Shown here in pieces: positions 42,480 to 49,568 of a stretch of 49,568 nt of DNA. Made by a program: the position numbers and the translations under genes. This DNA is from UBA57 sp013378375 (lineage in GTDB: Archaea; Thermoproteota; Nitrososphaeria; Nitrososphaerales; UBA57). Location: positions 1 to 49,568 of the forward strand of contig JACAFT010000004.1 in assembly GCA_013378375.1 (NCBI GenBank). Direction: 5' to 3'. Under the pieces are notes generated by a model, which searched no databases, was not told the DNA's origin, and saw only the letters and a program-made list of their open reading frames with translations. The stretch's first letter is position 1, and every line of letters begins with the position of its first letter.

Positions 42480-44285
42480 TTGTGTGGAATTACAGGGATT
42501 TTCGGAACTAACGATCAACATATCATTAAAAAAATGACTGATTCAGTGACTCATAGAGGACCGGATGAAGTTGGTTATTTTCACGATGATCGAATAAGTT
42601 TGGGACATGCGCGGTTAAGTATAATAGATCTACACACAGGTTCACAACCAATGTTCAATGAAAATAAAAATTTTGTAGTAGTATATAACGGTGAGATATA
42701 TAATTATCAGGAATTAAAATCAGAACTTGAGAAGAAAGGCCATAATTTTTCAACTTCTTCAGATACTGAAGTCATTGTTCATGCGTACGAAGAATACGGA
42801 ATTGAATCTTTTAACATGTTTAATGGAATGTTTGCATTTGCAATATGGGACTCCAAGAAAAAGGAATTAATATTAGCACGAGATTCCCATGGAATAAAAC
42901 CACTATATTTTTCAGAAGTCAACAAGAAATTATTATTTGCTTCAGAAGCAAAGGCAATATTGAATTCCAAGGATATTGAACCTGAAGTAAACATTGAATC
43001 TTTGTATTATATGTTAAATCTCAGATACATACCTTATGAACAAACAATTTTTAAGAATATTCAAAGACTTGCAGCTGGACATTTTCTGCGTGCAAAAAGC
43101 AACGGTCAATTAGAAATTCGCAAATATAAAAGGGAAAATACACATAATTTGTTAGAAATTACAGAAAATCAGGCAGCTACAAAATTAAATAATGCATTAC
43201 TTTCAAGCATTAAACGTCATTTGATAAGCGACGTTCCATTAGGGTTCTACCTATCAGGAGGGATTGATAGTACTACATTAGTAGCAATATCAAAAGAACT
43301 TGGTCACAAGAAGTTAACAACATTTTCAATGGGATTTGGTGAAGAAAGAGATGAATTACAAACAGCAAAACAAGTATCAGAATATTTTGAAACAGATCAT
43401 AAAGAGATTATAATAGACGGAGCCATAATGAAAGAATTTCCATCCATGATATGGTGCGCAGAAGGTCCTAAAAGAAATCTATGGCATTATTATCTAGCAA
43501 AATTAGCAAGAAAACATGTCAAAGTTGTACTAAGTGGTTTAGGATGTGATGAATTTTTTGGAGGATATGATTTTAGATATAAACAAATTATGAAGTATAA
43601 GGATGATTTACCAACACAAGAAAAAGTTAAAACATATATCAATACACAAGGTCGAGATATACTATCAGAAAACGAAATGAATGATTTTTTTGGCAAACAG
43701 TTTAAAAATTTTTCAAAAAGATCCGTGTCTAATCTTTTTATACCTTTTTTTAATACAAATGGAAGTTTCCTTCAACAAGTAGTAGAAGCAGATAAAGAAA
43801 TGAAGATGACAAATGAGTTTTTGTTAGTTGATGATGCAGTTAGTATGGCTCATGGTTTAGAAGTAAGAGTACCTTTTCTAGATAATGAATTAACCAGTTT
43901 GTCACAACAACTGCCAATGAATTATAAATTCCACAATAATGAAGGGAAATTCATTCTTAAAAAAACCATGACTAACAGGTTACCAGACTTTGTGCTTAAG
44001 AAATCGAAACAAGGATTCAACCCAGATCCAGTACTTGTGTACAAGAAAGAACTACATGAATATGCAAAACAGTATTTATTAGATGGAATAGGAATTAGTC
44101 AAGGGTTTTTCACAAAAGATTTTGTTACAAAGTTACTTTCACAAGAAACATCAGACCATTTTCGAACACATTATAATAAATTATGGGATATATTTGCATT
44201 TGAAACATGGTATAAACTATTTATCGTAAGAAAAGAGTTTACAAAACCAAATATTTCTTTAGATAAATTACTTATGGATTCTTAG
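42480..44285 (+). CDS. asnB: AsnB-type glutamine-dependent amidotransferase (asparagine synthase family)
   Basis: The 601-residue protein has an N-terminal class II glutaminase domain beginning directly with Met-Cys-Gly-Ile-Thr, so Cys2 becomes the catalytic N terminus; this fixes the TTG at 42480 as start. SVTHRGPDEVGYF and FNGMFAFAIWD follow. The C-terminal ATP-pyrophosphatase domain has LSGGIDSTT (from S259), LSGLGCDEFFGGYD and AHGLEVRVPFLD. The family makes asparagine, but members within glycan loci also amidate or aminate sugar acids. The stop overlaps the convergent epimerase gene by 14 bases. Confidence 0.93.
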   Translation: MCGITGIFGTNDQHIIKKMTDSVTHRGPDEVGYFHDDRISLGHARLSIIDLHTGSQPMFNENKNFVVVYNGEIYNYQELKSELEKKGHNFSTSSDTEVIVHAYEEYGIESFNMFNGMFAFAIWDSKKKELILARDSHGIKPLYFSEVNKKLLFASEAKAILNSKDIEPEVNIESLYYMLNLRYIPYEQTIFKNIQRLAAGHFLRAKSNGQLEIRKYKRENTHNLLEITENQAATKLNNALLSSIKRHLISDVPLGFYLSGGIDSTTLVAISKELGHKKLTTFSMGFGEERDELQTAKQVSEYFETDHKEIIIDGAIMKEFPSMIWCAEGPKRNLWHYYLAKLARKHVKVVLSGLGCDEFFGGYDFRYKQIMKYKDDLPTQEKVKTYINTQGRDILSENEMNDFFGKQFKNFSKRSVSNLFIPFFNTNGSFLQQVVEADKEMKMTNEFLLVDDAVSMAHGLEVRVPFLDNELTSLSQQLPMNYKFHNNEGKFILKKTMTNRLPDFVLKKSKQGFNPDPVLVYKKELHEYAKQYLLDGIGISQGFFTKDFVTKLLSQETSDHFRTHYNKLWDIFAFETWYKLFIVRKEFTKPNISLDKLLMDS

Positions 44286-45159
44286 AAGACCAAGTAGATT
44301 GTAAACCGTCTCTCAAATCAGTAAAAGAAAGATCTCCAAATAATCCCTTTAGTTTTTCAGTATTTGCAGTAAAATTTCCTATTTCTCCTGGTCGAGCAGG
44401 AAGAAATTCTATATCAGGAGTCTTATTTACAATTTCTCCACATAACTTTACGAGATCTATTATATTGGTAGCTGTTCCAGTACCCATATTAAAGACGTCA
44501 TTAGGAGAAGTAAGTGATAATAATTTTGTTATATATCTGCAAATATCTACAACATAAATAAAATCTCGAATTTGTTTACCATCACCATATATCTGAATTT
44601 TTTTTCCGTTAGATATGTTGTCCAAAAGATTTGGAATTATTCTACCACTACCTCCTGCCTGAAGGGGACCATATACATTAAAGAATCTAAACACAGTAAA
44701 GTTCAATCCATATAACTCATTAAACACTCTCAAATAATGCTCACAAGCAAACTTTGAAACTCCATAGGGAGTTCTAGGAGTACAAGAATGATCTTCTGCA
44801 ACATCAGATGTTTCTACTTTTCCATAAAGAGATGATGCAGAACTAAATACAACAGATTTAATTTTGTTAATTTTACACGCTTCAAAGACATTTACATTTC
44901 CAAGAACATTTGTTGCAACATCACTTACTGGATCAGATGTGGACTTAATCAAAGGACTAGCAGCTAAATTAATCAGTACATCACAATTTTTTGTAGCTTT
45001 TATGATTGATTCCAGGTTAGTTATATCAACTAAAGAAAGATCTTTAAACAATTTTAGATCAACAGAATCTAAACATTGAACAGAATATCCTTGATTTTCA
45101 AGTTCATTAACCATATTCCGACCTATAAACCCACAGGCACCTAAAACTCCTACATTCAT
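44272..45159 (-). CDS. UDP-glucose 4-epimerase-like NAD-dependent epimerase
   Basis: The 295-residue extended SDR begins MNVGVLGACGFIGRNMVNEL (NAD loop 7-13) and has DVLINLAASP, VFSSASSLYG, the catalytic Y-x3-K in YGVSKFACEHYL, and FRFFNVYGPLQAGGSGRIIP. The last motif and the later GKKIQIYGDGKQIRDFIYV block are typical of UDP-hexose 4-epimerases (GalE and Gne relatives). It probably interconverts UDP-Glc/Gal or UDP-GlcNAc/GalNAc for the glycan. Length is slightly short for GalE. Confidence 0.88.
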   Translation of the reverse strand: MNVGVLGACGFIGRNMVNELENQGYSVQCLDSVDLKLFKDLSLVDITNLESIIKATKNCDVLINLAASPLIKSTSDPVSDVATNVLGNVNVFEACKINKIKSVVFSSASSLYGKVETSDVAEDHSCTPRTPYGVSKFACEHYLRVFNELYGLNFTVFRFFNVYGPLQAGGSGRIIPNLLDNISNGKKIQIYGDGKQIRDFIYVVDICRYITKLLSLTSPNDVFNMGTGTATNIIDLVKLCGEIVNKTPDIEFLPARPGEIGNFTANTEKLKGLFGDLSFTDLRDGLQSTWSSKNP

Positions 45160-45223
45160 CAGTCATTAATTTTTTTTCCACTTGATAAATGTTCATATTA
45201 ATTAACAGAATATTAATTTAATA

Positions 45224-46150
45224 ATGCAAATAAAAAAATCGCAAACACTTGGTATTGTTCTAGCAGCAGGATCAGGGACACGCTTACATCCTTTAACAAA
45301 ATCAATATCAAAAGCACTAATTCCAATAGCAGGAGTTCCAATAATTGAATATTCTCTATCAGCATTAACAAAAATTGGAATTAAAAATTTTAACATTGTA
45401 TGTCAAAAATCAAAAGACTTTGAATATCTACTAAATATGAAGAAATTTCATAACCATAATATAAAAATAACATCAATAAAAAAACCAATTGGAATTAGAA
45501 AAACTATTCTGGCAGTAACAAAAAATAATAATTTTAAACATTATTTAATATGTCATGCAGATAATGTGTACTCTTCATTTCCAAACAAACTATTACAAGT
45601 GTCAACGTTTGCAGGGTTAACATTTGAAAAATTTCAGAAAAACAATATAAACGCACGAATTCAAAATGGTAAAGTAATAGATTTTTTAACAAAACCTAAT
45701 GCCACAATTAGTGGAGTATATGTATTTAGCAGAGAGGCAATTATGTATATTAAATCAAATAATAAAATATTTGATTCGTGGGGAATAACAAGTGGACTTC
45801 AACAAGCACTTGTTGACAAAAACGTTATTGCGGGATTAAGATTTACAAAAAAAATAATCAATGTCAATACATTACAAGATTTAATTTGCGCAAATTCGTA
45901 TGTTTTAAAGAATATTACTAAACAAAAAAATTTTATAGATAAGAATTCAAAAATAGATGTTAATGCAAAAATAGGTCCTAATGTTAGTATTGGCAAAAAC
46001 TCTGTAATCAATGCCCAAACATCAATATCAAATTCAATTATAATGAATGATGTTATAGTAAAAAGAGGAGCGAGTATCAAAAATTCAGTAATTTATAATG
46101 GAAATATTGTTACGCAAAATAGCAACATAATCAATCAGATTATCATATAG
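45224..46150 (+). CDS. Sugar-1-phosphate nucleotidylyltransferase with left-handed beta-helix tail
   Basis: The 308-residue protein starts with the nucleotidyltransferase loop VLAAGSGTRLHPLTKSISKA, with the signature K following. The UTP- and sugar-binding blocks are LICHADNVYSS and SGVYVFSREAI. The C-terminal 70 residues show hexapeptide repeats (IDVNAKIGPNVSIGKNSVIN) typical of a left-handed beta-helix. It activates a sugar phosphate to an NDP-sugar. Glucose-1-P or GlcNAc-1-P transferase cannot be told apart by eye, and the tail seems too short for a full acetyltransferase domain. It starts with ATG at 45224. Confidence 0.87.
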   Translation: MQIKKSQTLGIVLAAGSGTRLHPLTKSISKALIPIAGVPIIEYSLSALTKIGIKNFNIVCQKSKDFEYLLNMKKFHNHNIKITSIKKPIGIRKTILAVTKNNNFKHYLICHADNVYSSFPNKLLQVSTFAGLTFEKFQKNNINARIQNGKVIDFLTKPNATISGVYVFSREAIMYIKSNNKIFDSWGITSGLQQALVDKNVIAGLRFTKKIINVNTLQDLICANSYVLKNITKQKNFIDKNSKIDVNAKIGPNVSIGKNSVINAQTSISNSIIMNDVIVKRGASIKNSVIYNGNIVTQNSNIINQIII

Positions 46151-46204
46151 ATTTATCAATGTATTTGTAAATTAATCAATTACAGGATCAGGAGGCGTAT
46201 TGAT

Positions 46205-47419
46205 TTGTCAAAGAAAATATTAAGAATAACAAAGGGAGTTCCTCGACCAAATGATGTAACAACCTATGGTAGGCATGCGTTAACACCAAGATTGGCCAAA
46301 ATAGGTTATACAACATACGCATTGACAATGAATCCAATAAGTGAAAGTATTTCTTCTCTTCCATTACTTCGCAGTATTACGAAATTACAAATTTCAAAGT
46401 TTGATAAAAATAACGATAATTTAATTTGGATATTACCACCGACAATACGTACAGGCTCTAGTTTTGTCAATGAAATAATTTTTTGCATCTCTTCAATATT
46501 AACAATATTATTTTTATTATTACAAAAAAGAATTTCTTTCGATGTAATTTACAGTTCACAGACATTCTTTTTTGGTTTAATCGCAGGAATTCTAAAAATA
46601 ATTACAAAAAAGAGATGGATTGCTGAACCGTCTGACCCAAGATCGGATGATTTATATCGAGGAATTAAAGGAAAGATTTTACTAATAACAGAGAAAATTG
46701 TTTTCTTCCTCTCTCCAGATTATGTATTTGCAGTTGATCCAGTACAAGCAAAACAATATAGTAATAAATACAAACGAAAAGTTACATTCTTTCCATTATG
46801 TTATGATGACAGATTTAAAACTGTAATTAAGGATGCGGAAATAGAAAAATTTCGAAAACAAAATAAACTTGATGGAAAGATAGTAATACTGTTTGCAGGA
46901 TTGATGCATCCACATTACAATCGTGTTGATATATTATCAGAAACTGCAAAAAAGGTATGTGAAGCTCATGACAATATACAATTTTTGATTGTTGCCCACA
47001 ATAAAGACGGATTAAACCTATTAAAAAAACGAATTAAAGAATTTGGAATTGAAAATCGGTTTGTATTTATAGATTGGATGGACCATGATGAAATACCTTT
47101 ATTGATAAAATCATGTGATATCAGCCTAAATATCAATTATCTATACAACATTTCTACAAAAATTACTGAAGGAATGATAATGAATAGACCTACTATTTCA
47201 GCAGCTCCATGGTTTGATCAATATGATGAATTCTTGAAAACTGAACACAATACAATCCTCACACCACTGGATCCTAATATAATTACTGAGAAAATCTTAC
47301 AATTGACTACTGATCAAGAATACAGAGAAAAAATAGCAAAAAATGGCTATAAAACAATAAAACCATATGACTGGGATTATGAAAATAAATTATTCGTAGA
47401 TTTATTTTTCCGTCAGTAA
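46205..47419 (+). CDS. Family 4-like glycosyltransferase
   Basis: The 404-residue GT-B protein has an N-terminal domain beginning LRITKGVPRPNDVTTYGRHA with a membrane-associated hydrophobic patch (CISSILTILFLLLQ). The C-terminal GT4 domain has ILFAGLMHPHYNRVD, NRFVFIDWMDHDEIPLLIKS and SCDISLNINYLYNISTKITE, with the E-x7-E-like residues near the end (ITEGMIMNRPTIS). It transfers a hexose or similar sugar from an NDP donor during glycan building. TTG 46205 is the start, with a GGAGG-like site (46191-46197) just upstream. Confidence 0.83.
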   Translation: MSKKILRITKGVPRPNDVTTYGRHALTPRLAKIGYTTYALTMNPISESISSLPLLRSITKLQISKFDKNNDNLIWILPPTIRTGSSFVNEIIFCISSILTILFLLLQKRISFDVIYSSQTFFFGLIAGILKIITKKRWIAEPSDPRSDDLYRGIKGKILLITEKIVFFLSPDYVFAVDPVQAKQYSNKYKRKVTFFPLCYDDRFKTVIKDAEIEKFRKQNKLDGKIVILFAGLMHPHYNRVDILSETAKKVCEAHDNIQFLIVAHNKDGLNLLKKRIKEFGIENRFVFIDWMDHDEIPLLIKSCDISLNINYLYNISTKITEGMIMNRPTISAAPWFDQYDEFLKTEHNTILTPLDPNIITEKILQLTTDQEYREKIAKNGYKTIKPYDWDYENKLFVDLFFRQ

Positions 47420-47420
47420 T

Positions 47421-47687
47421 TTAAACAGACTTGACTTTAGCATGTTTATCCAGAATACCATCAATACTCAATAAATCTTTATAATAGATTTTTGATTTGA
47501 AATCACAGTATCCACATATAACTCGGATAAAACTCGTGTTAGTATCAAGAGTAACGCGTAAAGAACAAGGCAATTCAGAATTATTATTCTCGCCATTCAT
47601 CAATGGACAAGAATTACATTTCAAATCTTTTACGGTTTTAATTATTCTGAATCTATTTGTTTCGTTCAATAAACAACTCACGTTCAA
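47421..47687 (-). CDS. Cysteine-rich small protein overlapping the QueF-like gene
   Basis: I do not recognise this 88-residue protein. It has six cysteines: C5, C24 and C27 (KCNSC), C41, and C58 and C61 (CGYC), so one or two zinc sites of CxxC type are likely. The rest is short strands and a helix. The TTG start at 47687 lies 35 bases inside the 3' end of the QueF-like gene in another frame; a GTG at 47681 is an alternative. Both overlap, which suggests translational coupling of the two proteins. It ends one base from the convergent GT4 stop. Confidence 0.68.
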   Translation of the reverse strand: MNVSCLLNETNRFRIIKTVKDLKCNSCPLMNGENNNSELPCSLRVTLDTNTSFIRVICGYCDFKSKIYYKDLLSIDGILDKHAKVKSV

Positions 47688-48042
47688 ATGAATCGACAGT
47701 CAATGTAGAAGAGATTCCACCCCTAGGATTAAACTCCATAGAAATGACTAAGCGTTTTGGTTTATAGGTAGACATTAAATCATCATAGATTATATTAATC
47801 ACTCGTTCATATGAAAAAATTATATTTCTAAACTGTTGTAAATAAATTTTAAAGGATTTTAATTCAATTACAGATTTATCAGGAATTGTTGTAATATTAA
47901 TAAATGCATAATCAGGTTGGTTCTTAGCTCCATAGAAAGTAAATTCAGGGGCGTCAAGTTTTATCTCATATGGTTCAGAAACAGGATTGGATATTTTTTT
48001 CAAAACCCCTCTGTTAATTTTTTTAATTTTTTTTGCGGTCAT
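47653..48042 (-). CDS. QueF-like T-fold protein without any cysteine
   Basis: The 129-residue protein has the QueF (7-cyano-7-deazaguanine reductase) family pattern: a beta strand EFTFYGAKNQPDYAFI, then VIELKSFKIYLQQFRNIIFS and a C-terminal EFNPRGGISSTL. The E-x-KSFK and PRGG blocks are the substrate-binding and fold signatures. In QueF the strand reads C-P-V-T-G-Q-P-D, with the Cys forming the thioimide to the nitrile substrate. Here that position is Tyr, and the protein contains no Cys at all. Archaeal QueF-L members that make archaeosine also use this Cys. So it may be a non-catalytic or differently working T-fold protein. It overlaps a cysteine-rich gene downstream. Confidence 0.75.
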   Translation of the reverse strand: MTAKKIKKINRGVLKKISNPVSEPYEIKLDAPEFTFYGAKNQPDYAFINITTIPDKSVIELKSFKIYLQQFRNIIFSYERVINIIYDDLMSTYKPKRLVISMEFNPRGGISSTLTVDSFERELFIERNK

Positions 48043-48077
48043 ATTATATTATATAATTATTATACATATTAATTAGA

Positions 48078-49403
48078 TTAACCCAAGCCTATTGCATAAT
48101 ATTCAACAGGTTTTTTAAAATGATTCTTAGAAAATAGCCTCCTTCCATCAATAATCAACGGGTTTTTCATTAATTTTGTTATATCGTCATTGTTTAGCTT
48201 CTTAAATTCTTCCCACTCAGTAACAAGCAAACAACATTCAGAAGATTTCAAACAGGAACGAGCATTTTTGGTATATTTTATGGAAGTTCCAAATATTTGC
48301 TTAATATTAGGAATTGCTATAGGGTCATACACAGTTACTCTCGCGCCATGCTTAAGTAATTTTTCAATAATCTTGATAGAAGTAGCTTCTCGAATATCAT
48401 CAGTATTTGGTTTAAAAGATAGACCTAAAATTGATATCTTCTTGTTATTTATCGTACCAAGTTTATTTCGTAAAAGTGAAATGATTTGAAGAAATTGTGT
48501 ATTATTAATTCTCATAACTGATTTGAGAATGTCAGATTCTACTCGAACACTTTCACTAAAAGCAATTAATGCTCGAACATCTTTTGGAAAACAAGATCCA
48601 CCAAAACCAAGACCAGCATTAAGAAAAGAATCAGAAATTCTTTTATCTAAACCAAGTGCATTTTTTATATCATTAACATCTGCACCAGGTATTTCTTCGG
48701 CAATCCTTGCAATGTAATTCATAAAACTAATTTTCGTTGCCAAAAATGAATTATTAGAATATTTTATCAGCTCGGCATTCACTAATGAAGTTTCTATAAC
48801 TGGAGGAAGTTGACGATAAAATTTTTTATATAAATTTTTTATCATAGTAAGTTCATTTTTTGAATTGGCTCCTATAACCAGCCTATCAGGATAAAATGTA
48901 TCATGAATAGCTTTACCTTCTTGTAAAAATTCAGGGTTAGCAATAATTCCAAAATGTTTTCCTAACTTCTTATTTGAATATTTTTCAAGATCTTTTTTAA
49001 TTATATTATTTGATGTACCTGGAACGACAGTACTCTTGACAACTATCAGAAAATATTCATCGATGGATTTAATTATTTTTGCAATCTCTTTAGTTGCCTG
49101 GCGAATATACCTCACATCAATAGAACCATTCTTATTACTTGGTGTACCTACTGTCAGAAAGATGATACGAGTTTTTTGTAATTCATTATAGTCAGAAGAC
49201 ACAACTAAATTATTTTTATCAATGGCTTTTTTTAATAATTCTGACATATCTTTCTCATGAATTGGAGTCTTTGCTTTACGAATTTGAGAAATTTTATTAG
49301 TATCAATTTCTATCCCAAGCACCTTCATTCTACGATTAGAAAAGCAAACTGCCGTGGACAAGCCCACATATCCTAAACCTACAAAACCAACATCATATTC
49401 CAT
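48078..49403 (-). CDS. UDP-glucose/UDP-N-acetyl sugar 6-dehydrogenase
   Basis: The 441-residue protein is a UDP-sugar dehydrogenase that oxidises a UDP-hexose to a UDP-uronic acid with two NAD+. It has the N-terminal NAD loop GLGYVGLSTAV (9-19), TVVPGTSNNIIKK, NPEFLQEGKAI, the central lysine helix NAELIKYSNNSFLATKISF, and the catalytic Cys271 in GGSCFPKDVRA. It is closest in motif detail to UDP-glucose dehydrogenase, but UDP-GlcNAc or UDP-ManNAc forms share these motifs. It is divergent from the galU-like gene (gap 34 bases), its likely source of UDP-glucose. Confidence 0.93.
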   Translation of the reverse strand: MEYDVGFVGLGYVGLSTAVCFSNRRMKVLGIEIDTNKISQIRKAKTPIHEKDMSELLKKAIDKNNLVVSSDYNELQKTRIIFLTVGTPSNKNGSIDVRYIRQATKEIAKIIKSIDEYFLIVVKSTVVPGTSNNIIKKDLEKYSNKKLGKHFGIIANPEFLQEGKAIHDTFYPDRLVIGANSKNELTMIKNLYKKFYRQLPPVIETSLVNAELIKYSNNSFLATKISFMNYIARIAEEIPGADVNDIKNALGLDKRISDSFLNAGLGFGGSCFPKDVRALIAFSESVRVESDILKSVMRINNTQFLQIISLLRNKLGTINNKKISILGLSFKPNTDDIREATSIKIIEKLLKHGARVTVYDPIAIPNIKQIFGTSIKYTKNARSCLKSSECCLLVTEWEEFKKLNNDDITKLMKNPLIIDGRRLFSKNHFKKPVEYYAIGLG

Positions 49404-49437
49404 ACATATTTTGATGATACATTGAAATAAATGGATT

Positions 49438-49568
49438 ATGAGAATAGAAGTGAGTAAGTTGATAAAAAAAGCAGTTATACCTGTGGCAGGTAGAGGAACT
49501 AGACTATTACCGACTACAAAAGAACAGCCAAAGGAAATGCTTCCAATATTCGCTAAAAGTAAGAAAGG
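49438..49568 (+). CDS. galU: UTP--glucose-1-phosphate uridylyltransferase (GalU), 5' part
   Basis: The frame is open to the right edge, so only the N terminus is present (43 codons). It reads a short leader and then AVIPVAGRGTRLLPTTKEQP followed by KEMLPIF, the nucleotide-binding signature of GalU-type pyrophosphorylases. These make UDP-glucose, the substrate of the divergent dehydrogenase. ATG 49438 is the best start; GTG 49450 and TTG 49459 are alternatives that would trim the leader. Confidence 0.85.
   Translation, partial: MRIEVSKLIKKAVIPVAGRGTRLLPTTKEQPKEMLPIFAKSKK

Noticed and set aside
47653..48042. Reading the QueF-like protein as FolE (GTP cyclohydrolase I)
   Set aside because: The E-x-KSFK and PRGG pattern and short length fit QueF; the zinc Cys/His set of FolE is absent.

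Overview
This is a gene-dense, strongly AT-rich archaeal chromosome segment. It most likely comes from a marine-type Thaumarchaeota/Nitrososphaerota (Nitrosopumilales-like) organism. Archaeal markers are a TFE-beta/RPC39-like factor, SRP19, ribosomal protein eS8, Trm1, an LSm protein, an SMC-ScpA-ScpB set, the archaeal pantoate kinase plus phosphopantothenate synthetase route to CoA, an RqcH/NEMF protein, frequent TTG starts and TATA boxes about 25 bases upstream of starts. The lineage is inferred from gene content, not from a database match. I see no rRNA, tRNA, CRISPR array, insertion sequence or phage gene, and no gene-free stretch above 300 bases. The longest gap is 8032-8195.

Region 1 (1-8031) is information processing. 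It holds the 3' end of a TFE-beta-like gene and rlmE on the plus strand. On the minus strand, SMC, scpA and scpB overlap one another, followed by eS8, a 47-residue membrane protein, SRP19 and Trm1. Region 2 (8196-18601) is cofactor and nucleotide metabolism: an MfnA-type decarboxylase, panB, phosphopantothenate synthetase and pantoate kinase (CoA); pyrG; pdxS, pdxT and an OB-fold protein (PLP); a bacterial-type metK; LSm; a RadA paralogue with an unknown helical partner; and an EMC6-like membrane protein. Region 3 (18673-27487) is mixed: RqcH, dihydroorotase, a GT28-like glycosyltransferase, an isocitrate-lyase-superfamily enzyme, a rhomboid protease, a membrane GT2, a solo PAS protein, a UbiA prenyltransferase and a small DUF4177-like protein.

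Region 4 (27484-33945) is the most striking. Two divergent operons share one TATA-rich 68-base gap. The minus-strand operon encodes a SelD-like ATPase, two TusA-type sulfur carriers and a double-rhodanese sulfurtransferase. The plus-strand operon encodes a Tat-exported beta-propeller, a membrane-anchored beta-propeller, a YeeE/YedE (TsuA-type) transporter and a third TusA protein. Together they look like a system that senses or binds a sulfur or selenium compound outside the cell, imports it, relays it on TusA cysteines and activates it with ATP. That reading is inference.

Region 5 (33996-49568) is a surface-glycan locus: a Wzx-like flippase, three methyltransferases (two of them related C-methyltransferase-type proteins), an SDR, a cupin, three NAD-dependent epimerases, three glycosyltransferase or nucleotidyltransferase genes, an AsnB-type amidotransferase, UDP-sugar dehydrogenase and the start of a galU-like gene. 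Embedded in it is a QueF-fold protein with no cysteine at all, which overlaps a cysteine-rich small protein.
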